A DNA stretch of 10,310 bases from JBCDBH01 sp039184055 (GCA_039184055.1 JBCDBH010000211.1:1-10310); one strand, 5' to 3'. Counted from the first letter of the stretch, positions 1-8,039 are shown. Notes: a model not told the origin generated them from the letters alone. Translations and numbers: made by a program.

Positions 1-33
1 CATTGCTTCGCATAGGGTGGGCATGCATGCTTT

Positions 34-64
34 CGACGCGCCGTCATCGCTCGACGGCGCGCCG
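34..64. terminator. GC-rich hairpin upstream of the secreted MBL protein gene
   Basis: Bases 34-45 can pair with 53-64: 12 pairs with one A/C mismatch around a 7-base loop, followed by TTT at 65-67. It could be the intrinsic terminator of a gene left of the window, or a structured leader element of the gene starting at 98. The U-tract is short, so termination is uncertain. The 33 bases between hairpin and start codon are too few for a complete promoter, so transcription of the downstream gene probably begins left of or within this element. Confidence 0.4.
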
Positions 65-97
65 TTTCCATCGTCGAACCGAGAGAGGAGTCCTTTG

Positions 98-3000
98 ATG
101 TACAAGCGTCTGCTTGCCACGTGTGTGCTCGTGGTCGTGTTGCTCGCCGCGTCCCCCGCGGCCGCGAGTCTGCTCAGGATCTACTATCCCGATATCGAGC
201 AGGGTAGTGCCACCCTGATCGTCGGCCCGGCCGGGAAAGCGATGTTGATCGATGCCGGTACCGGGATGAACCCGACTGACGACGATATTGTCGAGCTCAT
301 TCGCGATCTCGAAGATCAGGGCATCGTCACCGACCTCGCGTATACCCTCGCGACACATTACGACGAAGACCACATCGGGCGGATGGACGATGTGCTCAAC
401 TTCGGCATCATGGCGCCGCTCGCCATCGCCTACGATCGCGGGACCACCGACACGCCCTCGACGTTCACCTATGCCGACTACGCCGTGGCGGCCGCGAACC
501 ACACCCGAACCGCGGTAACCGCCACGACCTCGTTCGATCTCGGTGGGGGCGTGACGGTGCGTTGCTATGTCCACAACGGCGAGCTCCCCAACGGTACGTC
601 CGTGTCGTTGACGGGTACCGATCAGCAGGAGAACGCTCGGTCGGCCTCGGTCGTCGTAACCCACGGCGACGTCCATGTATGGATCGGTGGCGATCTGACC
701 GGCAACGACGACACCAAGAATTTTGCCGATGTCGAGACGGGCGTGTCGACGTGGGCTGGTGACGTCGACATCTACACGTTCAATCATCACGGCAGCGACA
801 GCTCGACGGCACAGGACTTCATCGATGTTCTGAAGGCCGAAGTCGGGATCGTCCAGTCGTCGGCCAACAACAGCCACGGTCATCCTCGCGCCAACGTGCT
901 CGACCGTTTCGGCGCGACGCCCGACACCGACGGCAACGATCCGATCATCATCCAGCAGAACCCGGGCGATCCGGACGACACACGGTCGGACGACTCCAAA
1001 GCCGACTACATCGTCGATCCGGACGACGACATCAACGACGAGCCGTTCGCGCTTCCCGGCACGATCACCCTCGTTTCCGATGGCACCAGCTATCAGATCT
1101 TCGGTGGCGATCTCGATCCGCTGACCTACGGCGCCGACGCCGGTTTGGCGACGATCGGCGACTACCCGCCGGCCATCGTCTGGGTCGATCGCGACAAGCG
1201 TGTACCCACCTCGTCGCAAACCACCGTCGTCTCGGCCGAGGTGCACGACGACGGGACGCTGTCGAGCGTCGAGATCGTTTACAGCGTCGACGGCGTCGCG
1301 CAGACCGACATCGCGATGACCCAGGTCGGCACGACCGACGTGTGGCAAGGCACGATTCCCGTACAGCTCGACGGCGCGCAGGTGTCCTACCGGGTCGAGG
1401 CGACCGACAACCTCACCCAGACTGGTTCGTCGTTCTCACAGGGCTTCTTCCAGGGCACGACCGATATCGCCGATCTTCGAACCAACGATCCCGACGGCTT
1501 GCTTGAGCCGATGCGCTACCAGGCCCGCGTCCGTGGCACCCTCACCGTGGAAGCCGGGATCTTCCATCCCACGGTGTCGCAAGTCTGGGTCGAGGATTCG
1601 ACCGGTGGCGTACAGATCTTCGATCGTGGCCTGCTCGGTCACAGCCGAGGCGATCTCATCGACGTCGTCGGCTCGCTGGAACAATTCGGTGGCCAGACAC
1701 AGCTCAACATCTCGCAGGATTGGGGCAACTTCGGCACCACGCTGGTGTCTTCGGGGAGCGCGCCGAGCGCGGCGGTGAAGACGCTGTCGCAGATCGGTGA
1801 GGCGCTCGAAGGTCAACTGGTGCGTATCGACAACGTCAGCATCTCGTCGGGTGCGATCTACGGCAGTGGCAACTCGAGTCTGACGATCAGCGATGGCACC
1901 GGCTCGACCACGCTGCGGGTCGACCAGGACACCGATATCCCCGGTGTCAACACCCCGACTCAGAGCTTCGACATCATCGGTATCGTCGGTCAATACGACG
2001 ATCATCCCTTCACCAGCGGTTACCAGATCCTGCCGCGCGAGAAGACCGACTTCGTCTCGGACGAGGTCAACGTACCCGACGTGATCATCAGCGAGATCCA
2101 CGCCGACCCACACGGCACCGAGGGGGACGCGAATGGCGACGGGGTGATCAGCAGCTCGCACGACGAATTCATCGAGCTGTGGAATACGACCTACGGCGAT
2201 GTCGACATCTCCGGGTGGGAGATTCACGACGGAACCGGTCTGCGTGCCGCGTTTCCCGCGGATACGGTCATCCCGCCGCGTGAGATCGTGGTCGTATTCG
2301 GTGGTGGGACCCCCGCCGGCGATTTCGGCAACGCGATGGACAACGGCTTGGTGTTCGGCGGTTACCTCGGCTTGAACAACACCGGGGATACCGTGACCCT
2401 CAAGGACGATCTCGGAGTGACCGTACAGAGCGTCACCTACGGTAGCGAAGGTGGTGACGATCAATCGTTGACCCGTCCCGACACTACCAATGCACCGATG
2501 CAAAAGCACACCGTGGCCGACACGGTCGATGGCAGCCGCTACTCGCCGGGCACGACCATCTTCGGTCAGCCGCTCACGGTGGCCGCGGGCGCGGTGATCA
2601 TCACCGAGGTGTTGTACGACCCGAGTGGTGCCGATGGAGAGTTGGAGTGGGTCGAGCTGTGCAATACCACCGACCAGGCGATCGATCTGTCGACCATGAG
2701 CCTCGGTTGGGGCGGTGGTGACTACACCTCCGGTCAGGTCACCCTGGCTGGCACGATTCCGGCCAACGGAGTCTGGATCGTCGGTGGGCCGACTTCGAGT
2801 ACCGACAACGCCAGTCCGACGATCGACGATCCGGTCGAATTCAGCCCGGGTATCCAGAACAGCGGTACGACCGCCGATGGTGTGGCCTTGTTCAACTTCA
2901 CCAAGAGCCATGTCGATGGCACCACCGTGCCGGTCGACAACGTCATCTACGGCATCAACAACAGCAACGACCTGATCGACACGACGGGCGCCATCGGCAC

Positions 3001-3646
3001 GGTCGATGTCGGGGACGCCACCTCGGGACGATCGATCGAACGCACCGCTTTAGGCACGTGGCAGATTCAGACATCACCGACTCCGAACAGCTCACCGGCG
3101 TGTGGCGGCAGTGGCAGCGGCGGTACTCCCGATCTGGTGCTCACCGAGGTCTACTACGACGCCTCTGGAGGCGACAACGGTCTCGAATGGATCGAGATCA
3201 AGAACATCGGCACGGGGAGCGCCGATCTCTCCGGGTACAGCCTCGGCTGGGGCGGTGGCGACTACACCTACGGCACGCTCCAACTCTCGGGCACACTCGC
3301 CGCGGGGGCGGTCTTCGTCGTCGGTGGGACGACCTCCAATGGTGACAACCACAACCCGACCTTCGACCAAAGCGCCAACTTCTCACCGGATCTACAGAAC
3401 AGCGGCTCGGTGGCCGATGGCGTGGCGCTCTTCGACGTGCCCGAGACGTCGATCACCGCGTTGACCGTGCCGATCGACGCGGTCGTGTACGGCACCACGA
3501 ACTCCAATGGTCTGATCGACGAAACGGGTTCGGCGAGTACGCCCGAGGTCGGTGACGCACCGGCTGGCGATTCGATCGAACGCACCGACGCGGCCGGGAG
3601 CTGGCAGATTCAAGGAACCCCGAATCCGGGTAGCTCGAGCGTCTGA
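98..3646 (+). CDS. Secreted ComEC-like MBL-fold hydrolase with OB-fold-like and lamin-tail domains
   Basis: The start is ATG at 98, seven bases after a strong ribosome site (GAGAGAGGAG, 81-90). It gives 1182 residues opening with a signal peptide: K3-R4, a hydrophobic core, and A21-A22-A23 before probable cleavage at S24. Residues about 24-350 form an MBL domain of the ComEC/Rec2 type. H87-x-D89-x-D91-H92 are metal ligands, a GGD motif has D199, HHGS starts at H230, and HGHP has H260 and H262. An Ig/FN3-like segment follows (about 357-450), then two OB-fold-like segments (about 459-545 and 560-655). Three lamin-tail domains begin near 661, 832 and 1012; the last two are tandem copies joined by a Gly/Ser linker. 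LTDs are known to accompany secreted MBL, synaptojanin-like and calcineurin-like hydrolases. The active site looks complete, so an extracellular phosphodiesterase or nuclease is likely, but the substrate is not shown. There is no C-terminal anchor or sorting signal, which suggests release or non-covalent surface binding. Confidence 0.88.
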   Translation: MYKRLLATCVLVVVLLAASPAAASLLRIYYPDIEQGSATLIVGPAGKAMLIDAGTGMNPTDDDIVELIRDLEDQGIVTDLAYTLATHYDEDHIGRMDDVLNFGIMAPLAIAYDRGTTDTPSTFTYADYAVAAANHTRTAVTATTSFDLGGGVTVRCYVHNGELPNGTSVSLTGTDQQENARSASVVVTHGDVHVWIGGDLTGNDDTKNFADVETGVSTWAGDVDIYTFNHHGSDSSTAQDFIDVLKAEVGIVQSSANNSHGHPRANVLDRFGATPDTDGNDPIIIQQNPGDPDDTRSDDSKADYIVDPDDDINDEPFALPGTITLVSDGTSYQIFGGDLDPLTYGADAGLATIGDYPPAIVWVDRDKRVPTSSQTTVVSAEVHDDGTLSSVEIVYSVDGVAQTDIAMTQVGTTDVWQGTIPVQLDGAQVSYRVEATDNLTQTGSSFSQGFFQGTTDIADLRTNDPDGLLEPMRYQARVRGTLTVEAGIFHPTVSQVWVEDSTGGVQIFDRGLLGHSRGDLIDVVGSLEQFGGQTQLNISQDWGNFGTTLVSSGSAPSAAVKTLSQIGEALEGQLVRIDNVSISSGAIYGSGNSSLTISDGTGSTTLRVDQDTDIPGVNTPTQSFDIIGIVGQYDDHPFTSGYQILPREKTDFVSDEVNVPDVIISEIHADPHGTEGDANGDGVISSSHDEFIELWNTTYGDVDISGWEIHDGTGLRAAFPADTVIPPREIVVVFGGGTPAGDFGNAMDNGLVFGGYLGLNNTGDTVTLKDDLGVTVQSVTYGSEGGDDQSLTRPDTTNAPMQKHTVADTVDGSRYSPGTTIFGQPLTVAAGAVIITEVLYDPSGADGELEWVELCNTTDQAIDLSTMSLGWGGGDYTSGQVTLAGTIPANGVWIVGGPTSSTDNASPTIDDPVEFSPGIQNSGTTADGVALFNFTKSHVDGTTVPVDNVIYGINNSNDLIDTTGAIGTVDVGDATSGRSIERTALGTWQIQTSPTPNSSPACGGSGSGGTPDLVLTEVYYDASGGDNGLEWIEIKNIGTGSADLSGYSLGWGGGDYTYGTLQLSGTLAAGAVFVVGGTTSNGDNHNPTFDQSANFSPDLQNSGSVADGVALFDVPETSITALTVPIDAVVYGTTNSNGLIDETGSASTPEVGDAPAGDSIERTDAAGSWQIQGTPNPGSSSV
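2591..3643 (+). repeat. Tandem duplication of a lamin-tail domain, period 540 bases
   Basis: The segment from 2591 (residue 832) is repeated from 3131 (residue 1012), in frame and offset by exactly 540 bases (180 codons). About half the aligned residues are identical by eye. Shared blocks include SLGWGGGDYT, QNSG, ADGVALF and SIERT, each at the same offset. Some blocks are also nearly identical in DNA, for example around 2701 and 3241. The first lamin-tail domain (from about 2078) is much more divergent and belongs to an older duplication or a separate acquisition. Confidence 0.85.
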
Positions 3647-3689
3647 TCCGTTCGTTTTCGATCGAATCGGTCGGTTTGCTTCGAGTCAC

Positions 3690-3726
3690 GGACGGGTGCC
3701 GCATCGGCACCCGTCCTTTTTCTTTT
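3690..3726 (+). terminator. Intrinsic terminator of the secreted MBL protein gene
   Basis: A perfect 11-pair stem (GGACGGGTGCC at 3690-3700 with GGCACCCGTCC at 3706-3716) closes a five-base GCATC loop. The T-rich run TTTTTCTTTT follows directly on the plus strand. The stem starts 43 bases after the stop codon at 3646. The U-tract is on one side only, so it acts rightward, separating this gene from the ene-reductase gene and implying that the latter has its own promoter between about 3727 and 3789. Confidence 0.93.
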
Positions 3727-3799
3727 CGTTCTCTAGGCGGTGGTCGTGTACCATCCTGGCTCATTCTGAACACGACTTCGATGACTCACGGGAGCCCCG

Positions 3800-4927
3800 A
3801 TGACCGACGATTTGTATGACACGGATCCATTGTTCACGCCGCTCGATCTCGAGCCTCTGATGCTTCCCAACCGTGTGTTGATGTCGCCGATGACACGCTC
3901 ACGGGCCCGGCAGCCCGGCGATGTTCAAGGGGAAATGCACGCGCGGTATTACGCCCAGCGGGCGAGCGCGGGCATGATCGTCACCGAGGCCACGCAGGTC
4001 AGCCCACAGGGCAAGGGTTATATCGCCACCCCTGGCATCTATAGCGAAGAGCAGGTGGAAGGCTGGCGTACCGTGACCACCGCGGTGCACGCCAACGGTG
4101 GCCGGATCTTCGCTCAGCTTTGGCATGTCGGCCGGATTTCCCACGTGTCGTTCCAGCCGGACGACGAAGCGCCGCTCGCGCCGTCCGCCATCCGTGCCAA
4201 CGCCAAGACCTTCACCGCTGGCGGTCTCGAGGACGTTTCCGAGCCTCGGGCGCTCGAAATCGGTGAGATCAAGGCCGTGGTCGACGAGTTTCGCCGCGCC
4301 GCCGAGAACGCTGAAGCGGCGGGGTTCGACGGGGTCGAACTCCATGGCGGTAACGGCTACTTGATCGATCAATTCCTGCGTGACGGCTCGAACCGGCGCA
4401 AAGACCGGTTCGGCGGTCGGATCTCCAATCGCATCAAGTTTCCGCTGCAGGTCGTGGAAGCGTTGACCGACGTATGGGGTCCCGAGCGTGTCGGCGTGCG
4501 GATCTCACCGCTGTCGGGATTCAACGACATGCGCGACTCCGATCCGACCAAGCTCTTCTCGGCTTTCGTCACCGAGCTCGATCGGATCGGTGTGGCGTTC
4601 ATCGATGTCGTCGAGCGAGCCGGCGAAGTCGCGCCGGGCACCCCGCTGACCGCCGAGGAGGACGCCCTGGCGAGCACGTTGCGGGACAACTTCAGCAATG
4701 CCTATCTCGCCAATGGCAGTTACGATGCGGCCTTGGCCCGTGAACGGATCGACGCTCGGCAAGCCGACGGCGTCTTCTTTGGCCGTCCATTCCTCGCCAA
4801 TCCCGATCTACCGGAACGGATCCGCCGGGGTGCGGAGCTGGAGGAGGCGCGGCACGATACGTTCTATGGTGGTGAGGCCGAGGGTTACCTCGACTATCCG
4901 ACCCTGTCGTGGCTACCCGTCGAGTGA
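3800..4927 (+). CDS. Old Yellow Enzyme family flavin-dependent ene-reductase
   Basis: This 375-residue protein belongs to the FMN-containing Old Yellow Enzyme family (NemA, PETN reductase, morphinone reductase). These cytoplasmic enzymes reduce activated C=C bonds or nitro compounds with NAD(P)H. The N-terminal FMN motif reads LPNRVLMSPMTRSR with T32. AQLWHVGR follows near residue 105. The substrate-binding set is H182-G-G-N185-G-Y187, where many homologues have HGAN. RFGGR and the C-terminal block YGG..EGYLDYP are also typical. Length is normal (family about 350-375). The start is ATG at 3800, preceded by GGGAG (3790-3794). It stands alone between a terminator and a convergent gene whose 3' end it overlaps by 15 bases. 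The physiological substrate cannot be inferred, and no regulator lies beside it. Confidence 0.93.
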   Translation: MTDDLYDTDPLFTPLDLEPLMLPNRVLMSPMTRSRARQPGDVQGEMHARYYAQRASAGMIVTEATQVSPQGKGYIATPGIYSEEQVEGWRTVTTAVHANGGRIFAQLWHVGRISHVSFQPDDEAPLAPSAIRANAKTFTAGGLEDVSEPRALEIGEIKAVVDEFRRAAENAEAAGFDGVELHGGNGYLIDQFLRDGSNRRKDRFGGRISNRIKFPLQVVEALTDVWGPERVGVRISPLSGFNDMRDSDPTKLFSAFVTELDRIGVAFIDVVERAGEVAPGTPLTAEEDALASTLRDNFSNAYLANGSYDAALARERIDARQADGVFFGRPFLANPDLPERIRRGAELEEARHDTFYGGEAEGYLDYPTLSWLPVE

Positions 4928-6493
4928 GCCGAGTCGGTCGCGGAGGGCACGTCGGTCGACCTTGCCGAGATGGGTGCGCGGCAGGTCGGCCACGATGAAT
5001 ACCCGGCGTGGGTGCTTGTAGGCGTCGAGCTCGTCGAGCACCCATGCCTTGAGCGTCTCACCTAGATCCGTCTCTCGGAGATCCGTGCGCGCATGGTCAG
5101 GGTCGGTGGGGATGACGAAAGCATAGGGCTTGGTCAAGCCCTGGGCGTCCTCGGCACCGATCACCGCCGCCTCACGTACCGCCGCGTTGCGGAGCAAGCA
5201 GGCCTCGACCTCCTGGGGCACGAGCCAGCGCCCACCGACCTTCAAGACATCGTCACCCCGACCACAGTAGGTGATCGCGCCGGTCGCCGGATTCCGTGAT
5301 GCGAGGTCACCGCCGACGAACCACTCGCCACGAAAGCACTCGCACGTTTTTTCCAAGTTACGCCAATAGCCGAGCGCCCGCGAGCGCCCACGCACCCACA
5401 TACGACCCACTTCGCCGTCGGCGAGATCCCGACCCTTGTCGTCACGGATACGAATCTCGAAGCCGTCGACCACCTTGCCCAGCGTTCCAGGTATGACGTC
5501 TCCTGGGCGATTGGTCACGAAAACATGCCACATCTCGGCGGTACCGAGCCCGTCCAGGAGCTCACCGCCAAAGGTGTCGTTCCAGCGTTCGTGGAGCGGT
5601 ACGGGTAGCGCTTCACCCGCCGAGGTCGTGAAACGGAGACAGCTCAGATCTCGCGTCGCCGCGTCGGGGTGACTCACCATGCGGTTGATCAAAGTCGGCA
5701 CGTTGATCAGGATGGTGGGCCGAAAGGTGTCGATGTGCTCGAAGAGAACGTCTGGCGTGGGTTTCTCGGCGAAGAGCACCGCCGAGCCGCCGACCTGCAA
5801 AGGGAAGAGTAGATTGGAGCCTGTGGCGTAGCCGAAGTAGAGCTTTGGAACCGAGAGCGTGATGTCGTCTTCGCTGTAGCCGAGCGTTCGGACGGCGTAG
5901 AGCTCGGTTGTATTGGCGAACGCGCCATGGCTTTGCACGACCGCCTTGGGGCGTCCGGTGGTGCCACCGGAGAAGAGCCAGATCGCGGGGTCGTCTCGGT
6001 GGCTGTCGACGAGCGGCGCGAGACGATCGCCGGCATCGCTCTCGGCGTCGTCGGCGAAGGGCTGGCCGGCGCTTTTTTGCGTCGCGGGAACGATGACCTC
6101 ACCGCCATGACGTAGACGATCCCGTCGCACCACGGACTCACGTCCCGACTCGATGAACACCACGCGTGGACGGACATAGTCGAGCAGCGCATCGAGGCTG
6201 TCGTCGGCGAGCTCGGGGTTGACCATCACGACGACGGCACCGATCTGCAGGGTCGAGAAGAACGCGGTGACGAAGTCGACGCCATCCTCGAGCGCCACGA
6301 CGACTCGGTCTTCCTCGCCGATCCCGAGCGATCGGAGATGCCTCGCGACTCGGTTCGCGCGTCTCGCGACGCCGAGGTAGGTGATGTGGCGATCGGCGAG
6401 TCGGAGTGCGACGCGGTCGCCGCGGCCGGCTCGAAGATGCTCACCGAGCACCCACTGCGCCAAGTTGAGTCGTTCGGGAGGCGTCCAGGTCAT
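4913..6493 (-). CDS. Benzoate-CoA ligase family acyl-CoA synthetase (ANL superfamily)
   Basis: This 526-residue adenylate-forming enzyme should activate a carboxylic acid to acyl-AMP and then acyl-CoA. The phosphate-binding loop is S175-GGTTGRP-K183. KLYFGYATG (from K217) and GLGTAEMWH (from G315) resemble the corresponding segments of benzoate-CoA ligases, unlike those of medium- or long-chain acyl-CoA synthetases. WFVGGD has the conserved acid D396, the hinge GRGDDVLKVGG lies at 411-421, and the catalytic lysine is probably K511 in LGKVDRR. The start is ATG at 6493 with AGGAAG eight bases upstream (6502-6507 on the plus strand). It is the last gene of the rmlB operon, 37 bases after the DUF4301 stop. 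The substrate could be an aromatic or other small acid and is not determined by sequence. No terminator is visible downstream; the gene runs 15 bases into the convergent ene-reductase gene. Confidence 0.88.
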   Translation of the reverse strand: MTWTPPERLNLAQWVLGEHLRAGRGDRVALRLADRHITYLGVARRANRVARHLRSLGIGEEDRVVVALEDGVDFVTAFFSTLQIGAVVVMVNPELADDSLDALLDYVRPRVVFIESGRESVVRRDRLRHGGEVIVPATQKSAGQPFADDAESDAGDRLAPLVDSHRDDPAIWLFSGGTTGRPKAVVQSHGAFANTTELYAVRTLGYSEDDITLSVPKLYFGYATGSNLLFPLQVGGSAVLFAEKPTPDVLFEHIDTFRPTILINVPTLINRMVSHPDAATRDLSCLRFTTSAGEALPVPLHERWNDTFGGELLDGLGTAEMWHVFVTNRPGDVIPGTLGKVVDGFEIRIRDDKGRDLADGEVGRMWVRGRSRALGYWRNLEKTCECFRGEWFVGGDLASRNPATGAITYCGRGDDVLKVGGRWLVPQEVEACLLRNAAVREAAVIGAEDAQGLTKPYAFVIPTDPDHARTDLRETDLGETLKAWVLDELDAYKHPRRVFIVADLPRTHLGKVDRRALRDRLGSLDG

Positions 6494-6530
6494 CGGCCGG
6501 TCTTCCTAGTCATGAGCCGGAGATTCGAGA

Positions 6531-8021
6531 TCAGCCGGAGATTTGATGCTGTGGACGAAGCAGGTCGAGAACCGTCTTGACGGGCGCGAAGGTCGCCGCC
6601 GGTACCTCGACGAAAACGGTCAGCCAATGGGCCATGGCGCCGTTCCACAAGCCCGGATGTTCGAGCGCGCGGAGACGACGGCCGTCCTGGCTCTTGTCGG
6701 CGATGAAGACGGTCCGTGGATCGACGAAGCGGTTCAAATCGAACGAGCGCCCCTGATGATCACGTACGGCACAGACGAGGTCGACTGGATTGAAGTGGGT
6801 CGCGGCGGCGACCAGACTCGCCTGATGAGGGTCGTCGTGGTCGATTTGCGCCGACTCGACGATCTGCGCCCGTACGTCTCCGGTTTCACTACGTACCCAA
6901 AACGGGCCGCCACCCGGTTCGCCTTCGTTGACCACCATGCCACAGGCACGGAGTGGTCGATCGAGCTGGACGCGTAGATCCTCGGCGGTCTCGAGATTCT
7001 CGACGGGAATCCCGAAGGTGGCGTGGGCGAACCGACGACCTTCCTCGAGCGAGGTGTCGTCGAGAGAGCCAGCGTCGATCTGGCGCAGCAAGCCGTGGAT
7101 CCGTTCCTGGATGTCGAGCAGGGTGCCGATCAACAACCGACGTTCGGCGATCACCGTCGGACGACGGTCGTCACCTTGAATGTTGTCGATGTTCTTGATC
7201 AGGACGATGTCGCCATCGAGCGCCGCGAGGTTGCGTAAGAGGGCACCGTGCCCCCCGGGGCGCAGCACCAGATCGCCGGCGGCATCGCGAAACAGCTCAC
7301 CGGTCTCGGGATCGACGGCGATGGTGTCGGTCGCCGGGTCTTGAACCGAGAAGGAAAGCTCGTAACGGACGTCGTAGCGTTGCTCGAACGTGCTCGCCAC
7401 GCGATCGATCCGCTGCTCGAAGCGATCTTTGGCGGTCGGCTGGACCGTGAAGTGGAGACGACAGACCCGGTTGTCGGCGCGAACGAGATGGCAGGCTTCG
7501 ACGAGCTGTTCGTCGAACGCCGTACGCACCTCACCATCCGGATAGCGATGAAAGGGGATGAGCGCTTTGGGAAGACGCGCGAGGTCGAGCCCGTCGGTGT
7601 CGAGCATCGCATCGAGCCAGGCGCTCGGCTCATCGCCGGTCGTCAGCTCGCGCAGCTGGTCGGCGAACGCAAAGCGATCCTTGGCCGCGAGGGCCGTCTC
7701 CGTCATGTCGCGGTCGGCCTCGGTCGCCGTCTGATTGCGTACGGCCTGCAAGCCACGAAACATACGGCTCGCGGCGCCCGAAGCGGGTACGAAGGCGCGC
7801 AGACGACCCGACCCGGCGGCTTCGGACCACCGTCGCGTCAACTCGTCATGACGTGCGCTCGCGGGGCGATGAATGCCGTCGCCGACCGTGCACGGACGCA
7901 CCAGGTCGGCGGGGGGGGGAGGCTCACGGAGCAGCTCGGCCTGTCGTTGGACCTCGTCGATCGACAGACCGCGACGGGTGAGGAGTGGGTGATCCGTGGC
8001 GCGCAGCATCAGGCTCGACAT
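6531..8021 (-). CDS. DUF4301 family protein, putative nucleotidyltransferase-fold enzyme
   Basis: This 496-residue protein matches the DUF4301 pattern, whose function is, to my knowledge, unestablished. Numbered from ATG at 8021, it has PASGAASRMF at 79-88, LPKALIPFH with K152, TDTIAVD near 231, RPGGHGALL from 254 and IKNIDN ending at 280. In the same order these resemble the UDP-sugar pyrophosphorylase signature: a Gly-rich NTP loop, GPK..IP, PPGHG and SNIDN. I infer a GT-A-like nucleotidyltransferase fold; the substrate is unknown. An upstream TTG at 8027 is also in frame. No clear ribosome site precedes either start, and ATG 8021 lies 18 bases after the rmlC stop, so translational coupling is likely. 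A run of nine C lies about 100 bases into the gene (proline residues 34-37). Family length is about 500, so the gene looks complete. Confidence 0.85.
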   Translation of the reverse strand: MSSLMLRATDHPLLTRRGLSIDEVQRQAELLREPPPPADLVRPCTVGDGIHRPASARHDELTRRWSEAAGSGRLRAFVPASGAASRMFRGLQAVRNQTATEADRDMTETALAAKDRFAFADQLRELTTGDEPSAWLDAMLDTDGLDLARLPKALIPFHRYPDGEVRTAFDEQLVEACHLVRADNRVCRLHFTVQPTAKDRFEQRIDRVASTFEQRYDVRYELSFSVQDPATDTIAVDPETGELFRDAAGDLVLRPGGHGALLRNLAALDGDIVLIKNIDNIQGDDRRPTVIAERRLLIGTLLDIQERIHGLLRQIDAGSLDDTSLEEGRRFAHATFGIPVENLETAEDLRVQLDRPLRACGMVVNEGEPGGGPFWVRSETGDVRAQIVESAQIDHDDPHQASLVAAATHFNPVDLVCAVRDHQGRSFDLNRFVDPRTVFIADKSQDGRRLRALEHPGLWNGAMAHWLTVFVEVPAATFAPVKTVLDLLRPQHQISG

Positions 8022-8039
8022 CGTCAACAGGCGGCCAGG

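Noticed and set aside
21..30. GCATGCATGC palindrome
   Set aside because: A ten-base alternating palindrome at the window edge, without a partner or promoter context, is not enough for a regulatory call.
17..97. Upstream in-frame starts that would add up to 27 residues to the secreted protein
   Set aside because: They would bury the signal peptide and include the hairpin; the ATG at 98 has the strong ribosome site and puts the signal peptide at the N-terminus.
44..1348. Long minus-strand open frame (434 codons) opposite the secreted protein gene
   Set aside because: It is antisense to a gene with signal peptide and recognised motifs. Its translation is Arg/Val/Asp-rich without known motifs, as expected from GC-rich DNA where antisense stops are rare.
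1436..2911. Long minus-strand open frame (491 codons) opposite the OB and lamin-tail region
   Set aside because: Same reasoning: a shadow frame against a clearly coding strand, with no domain pattern in the translation.
3725..3754. Possible ene-reductase promoter (TTCGTT, 18 bases, TACCAT)
   Set aside because: Both hexamers match the consensus poorly. A promoter is expected between the terminator and 3789, but I cannot place it.
6490..6513. Minus-strand 7-residue mini-frame whose TGA overlaps the ATG of the CoA ligase (ATGA)
   Set aside because: It has no ribosome site of its own and is short enough to occur by chance; translational coupling is possible but not supported.
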